In this document: positions 12,701 to 14,645 of the stretch, piece after piece
Position numbering within the stretch: the first letter of the stretch is position 1
Layout: each line of letters opens with the position of its first letter
Source: Pseudomonadota bacterium
GTDB taxonomy: Bacteria; Myxococcota_A; Polyangia; Haliangiales; Haliangiaceae
Assembly (NCBI GenBank): GCA_023386455.1
Contig: JAEWJO010000322.1
Span: 1 to 14,645, forward strand
Direction: 5' to 3'
Length of the DNA: 14,645 nt
Program-made: the position numbers and the translations under genes
Notes under the pieces: generated by a model
Told to the model about the DNA's origin: nothing
Seen by the model: the letters and a program-made list of their open reading frames with translations, nothing else
Databases searched by the model: none

Positions 12701-14645
12701 GACACGCTCGTCGAGGCCGCGCGCCTCCCGTTCGATCAGACCACGCGCCGCGACATGCGGCTGCGCGCCGCCCAGCTCGCGACGACCGAGCTCGGTGACA
12801 ACGCCGCCGCGATCGACATGTATCGCAGCGTCCTCGCGTCCGCGTCGAACGACCTCGAGGTGATCGAGCGCCTCGCGCACCTGCTCCAGATCGAGGACCG
12901 CGTCCCCGAGCTGCTGACGCTGCGCCAGATCCAGCTCGGTCTCGAGACGGACTTTGACCGCAAGCTCGAGCTCCGTCTCGAGCTCGCCCGGCTCGTCGGT
13001 CTCGTCGAGGAGCGCGGCGGCCGGCTCGACGCGCTGCGCGCGAACCTCGAGGACCGCCCCGGTCACGAGGCGTCGATCGACGCGATCGGCGGCCTCCTGT
13101 CGAGCAAGGGACAGCACCGCCAGCTCGCCGACCTGCTCGAGAACCAGGCCCAGCGGCTCGAGTCCGCCGGTGACCTGCCGCGCGCCTCGAAGCTATGGGC
13201 GCGCTACGCCGCGGTCGCCGAGAACGATACGAAGGAGATCGAGCGTGCGATCGCCGGCCACCGCCGCGTCGTCGCGCTCCAGCCGACGTCCGACTCGCTG
13301 CGCGCGCTCGCGCGGCTGAACCTCGAGCGCGGCCAGTCCGCGCAGGCAGTGCCGTGGCTCGAGAGCTTGCTCGGCACGGTCCCCACGTCGGAGCGCCTGC
13401 ACGTCGTCCACCAGCTCGCGAAGGCGCACCTGTCGGCGAACCAGTCCGACCGCGCGATCGCGGCGATCGAGATGAACCTCGACGACAAGACGAACGCGAT
13501 CGAGCTGCGCACGATGCTCGCCGATCTCTATCGCAAGGCCGACCTGTGGGAGCCGCTGGCGCGCCACCTGACGCGCAGCCTGCCGCTGCTCCAGGGTGAT
13601 CCGCTCGCCCGCGAATTCGCGCGCGAGGCGGTGAGCCTGTACCTGACGAAGCTCGGCTCGCCGGCGCAGGCGATCCCCGCGCTCGAGACCGCGCTCGCGC
13701 TCGATCCGACCGACAAGGATCTCCGCACCGCGCTCGCGATCGGCCAGCGCACCGCCGGCAAGCTCACCGAGGCGCGCGCGCTGCTCGGCGAGCTCATCAA
13801 CGACTTCGGCCGTCGCCGCTCGCCGGAGCGCGCCGCGCTCCACGTCGAGCTCGCGCGCGTCGCGCAGGCGGAGGGCAAGACCGACGAGGCGATGACCGAG
13901 ATGGAGGCCGCGTCGAAGATGGACGTGTCGAACACGGCCATCCAGCGCGAGCTCGCCGAGATGGCGCGCGCGGCCGGTCAGCTCGACCGCGCCGAGCGTA
14001 CGTACCGCGCCCTGCTGCTCGTCGTCCGGCGCACGCCGCCCGGCGACGACGAGAACGCGGTCGGCGCGAGCGAGGTGCTGTTCGAGCTGCACAAGCTCGC
14101 GGCCTCGCGCGGCGAGGAAGATCAGGCCAAGGAGCTGCTCGAGTCCGCGATGGAGTCGGCGATCCAGTCCGACGCCAACGTGCGCCGGCTGCGCCGCAGC
14201 CTGCTCGCGCACGGCGAAGGTCAGCGCCTGATCGAGGTGCTCGAGAAGCGGCTCGCGACGAACCCCGAGGCGCAGAGCCAGGCGCGACTGCTCGGCGACA
14301 TGGCCGAGGCGCTCGACCAGCACCTGAACCGTCCGGCCGAGGCCCTCGACGCGCTGATCAAGGCGATCAACGCGGTCCCGGGCCGCACCGATCTCCACGA
14401 GAAGGCGCGCGAGCTCGCGAAGCGCAACGGCGCGACGAAGAAGTTCGTCGAGGCGGTCGAGCAGGTCGTCGACCGGCTCCGCCGCAAGGACGATCCGCCG
14501 CTGATCGCGAACCTCCTCATGCGCGCCGGCGAGGCACTCGAGAACGACGCCGCCGATCTCAAGGGCGCCGCGAACCTGTACCGCCGCGTCGAGATCCACG
14601 GCGAGAAGCTGGCGGAGGCGTTCTACGCGCAGGCGCGCGTTGCCG
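9704..14645 (+). CDS. Giant TPR-like helical-repeat protein, 3' end outside window
   Basis: The frame from the ATG at 9704 stays open to the window edge (1647 codons). It begins MADLSRFTEATAAV with no signal peptide or membrane segment, so it is probably cytoplasmic. The whole visible part is helical repeat. Typical TPR spacing is seen in segments such as RWDDVLSLYDRAI, AIHYYQQLLPLVPDD, RALSLWERRVDSDPSD and AIPALETALALDPTD. A larger module recurs: an (R)W-x-[DE]-(L/V/M) step appears at Trp110 and Trp183 and again at Trp498 and Trp570, that is 72-73 residues apart, about two TPR units. Repeats further in are more diverged. No catalytic domain is seen in this part. Such proteins act as scaffolds for protein complexes; large ones are frequent in myxobacteria. 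Function and partners are unknown. The complete antisense openness over this gene is a codon-use effect. Confidence 0.93.
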   Translation, partial: MADLSRFTEATAAVKHSPHAVSAWEEAEGLAADLDKPDEIVALFGETLAGTVEPEVAEMIGERAGRFCDEWFGDEPKVLEKILSRVLQLAPSSESALQRLSVLYTVAERWDDVLSLYDRAIEQSANDKSRRKRWLREAAQLAKDVANQPEKAIHYYQQLLPLVPDDAQVNTGLERLLERHERWADLITLWEGRLDGQSKKDRERSRARIAACWLDNLGDPQNALAAVKPLLNEADDDRESTALLERIIEAPKATAGVRAASLDLLRSHYDTTQRPREVIRILEKIIAIDPANTRELREEAGQRLADLGDIPAAMDHYAALLAIAPESTVTEEKLRNLAEQGGHHERYANGVANAARSGQSTSGSALDPTRKVQLLAEAARTRLDRLQDTQGAIDLLVEAGGVTGASEHEQLVVARRLAALYAQTEQPRERLSVLERQAHLEANDAARAAILSEAAKLAESLGDTDRALSLWERRVDSDPSDVSALDARIAILESQQRWDDLVQSLEARAAKAPTPNQKRADLVRVAQIHHQQRDDRDAAIATWQRVVTDNRDDEEGISALADLLAEAGRWREMAELLEGASGRATQRTVGRLVRLGRALREHLSEPARALAAYRNAIAIDASSKEARAGLTALLDEKTTRAAAADALAQAMRTTNDVAGVLELLPARLAEAHDDKTKLALLREAAQLRLDHKRDAAGALADLARAFPMAPRDQLIENQLQSLAKATGDFTTLGIAYLEAIQALGDDAREAARLRLAYADLALDRLGDQQQAATAYNQVASVEPGNRRAVQAFAVLGSRLGMWAETTDVVVHYAVVREAFDDELLSILEAAAKDKAAHGELADALAAALAKHKVPSAAAALFHHRLAVLHRDHRSDRSAAIASLRRALELGGERQAWLSELVALEKEEGTSANLLDALRRLADADGRDLDALVGAADVASKLGDRDQALQSLSAVLGRATAAWRGTAAIRSARSVDAVARWAIDGLVDLYRTGGRARAAVDTLVEAARLPFDQTTRRDMRLRAAQLATTELGDNAAAIDMYRSVLASASNDLEVIERLAHLLQIEDRVPELLTLRQIQLGLETDFDRKLELRLELARLVGLVEERGGRLDALRANLEDRPGHEASIDAIGGLLSSKGQHRQLADLLENQAQRLESAGDLPRASKLWARYAAVAENDTKEIERAIAGHRRVVALQPTSDSLRALARLNLERGQSAQAVPWLESLLGTVPTSERLHVVHQLAKAHLSANQSDRAIAAIEMNLDDKTNAIELRTMLADLYRKADLWEPLARHLTRSLPLLQGDPLAREFAREAVSLYLTKLGSPAQAIPALETALALDPTDKDLRTALAIGQRTAGKLTEARALLGELINDFGRRRSPERAALHVELARVAQAEGKTDEAMTEMEAASKMDVSNTAIQRELAEMARAAGQLDRAERTYRALLLVVRRTPPGDDENAVGASEVLFELHKLAASRGEEDQAKELLESAMESAIQSDANVRRLRRSLLAHGEGQRLIEVLEKRLATNPEAQSQARLLGDMAEALDQHLNRPAEALDALIKAINAVPGRTDLHEKARELAKRNGATKKFVEAVEQVVDRLRRKDDPPLIANLLMRAGEALENDAADLKGAANLYRRVEIHGEKLAEAFYAQARVA

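Noticed and set aside
9590..13117. Antisense open frame of 1175 codons over the repeat-protein gene, with a second one at 13193-14599
   Set aside because: Its codons are in register with the sense codons, so it only reflects the absence of TTA, CTA and TCA codons in a GC-rich gene. The two frames are separated by the single CTA codon at 13193. The translation is Arg/Glu/Leu-rich without domain features, whereas the sense frame gives clear TPR-like repeats.

Overview
The window is GC-rich throughout, with third codon positions almost all G or C and no TTA or TCA codons over long stretches. Gene content points to a delta-proteobacterial lineage, most likely a myxobacterium (Myxococcota), though this rests on gene style and not on a marker gene. 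The content includes outer-membrane lipoproteins, an Oar-like TonB-dependent-receptor barrel, a very large TPR-type repeat protein and an AAA+ ATPase of the type found beside contractile injection systems. I see no rRNA, tRNA, CRISPR array, insertion sequence or prophage.

Left part (1-1640, + strand): the 3' part of an AAA+ ATPase gene overlaps by ATGA a small four-helix membrane protein. The two are probably translationally coupled, and may be the right edge of a larger cluster lying outside the window. An HSDL2-like short-chain dehydrogenase follows (1675-2493). Its stop codon interlocks with that of a convergent lipoprotein gene at a single CTAG.

Middle (2490-6216, - strand): reading leftwards from 6216, four co-directional genes encode a large lipoprotein with an alpha/beta-hydrolase (lipase-like) domain, a universal stress protein, a rhomboid protease and a small lipoprotein. 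The gaps are 37, 36 and 9 bases. Most of these products belong to the cell envelope. Divergent from them is a thioredoxin (6287-6763) with an unusual His/Asp-rich C-terminal tail encoded by a degenerate hexamer tandem repeat.

Right part (6876-14645, + strand): a TonB-dependent-receptor-like outer-membrane protein is followed by the first 1647 codons of a huge cytoplasmic helical-repeat protein that runs off the window.

The most informative non-coding signal is positional. Five of the nine visible start codons have a TANNNT hexamer exactly 6 bases upstream, as expected for a -10 element driving a leaderless transcript. This fixes several start choices, including two GTG starts. Two upstream regions also carry inverted repeats placed like operators. 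I found no convincing wholly new system. The best leads are the leaderless-promoter pattern, the metal-binding-like thioredoxin tail, the claudin-like topology of the small membrane protein, and the duplicated DxRDxFG motif of the receptor.
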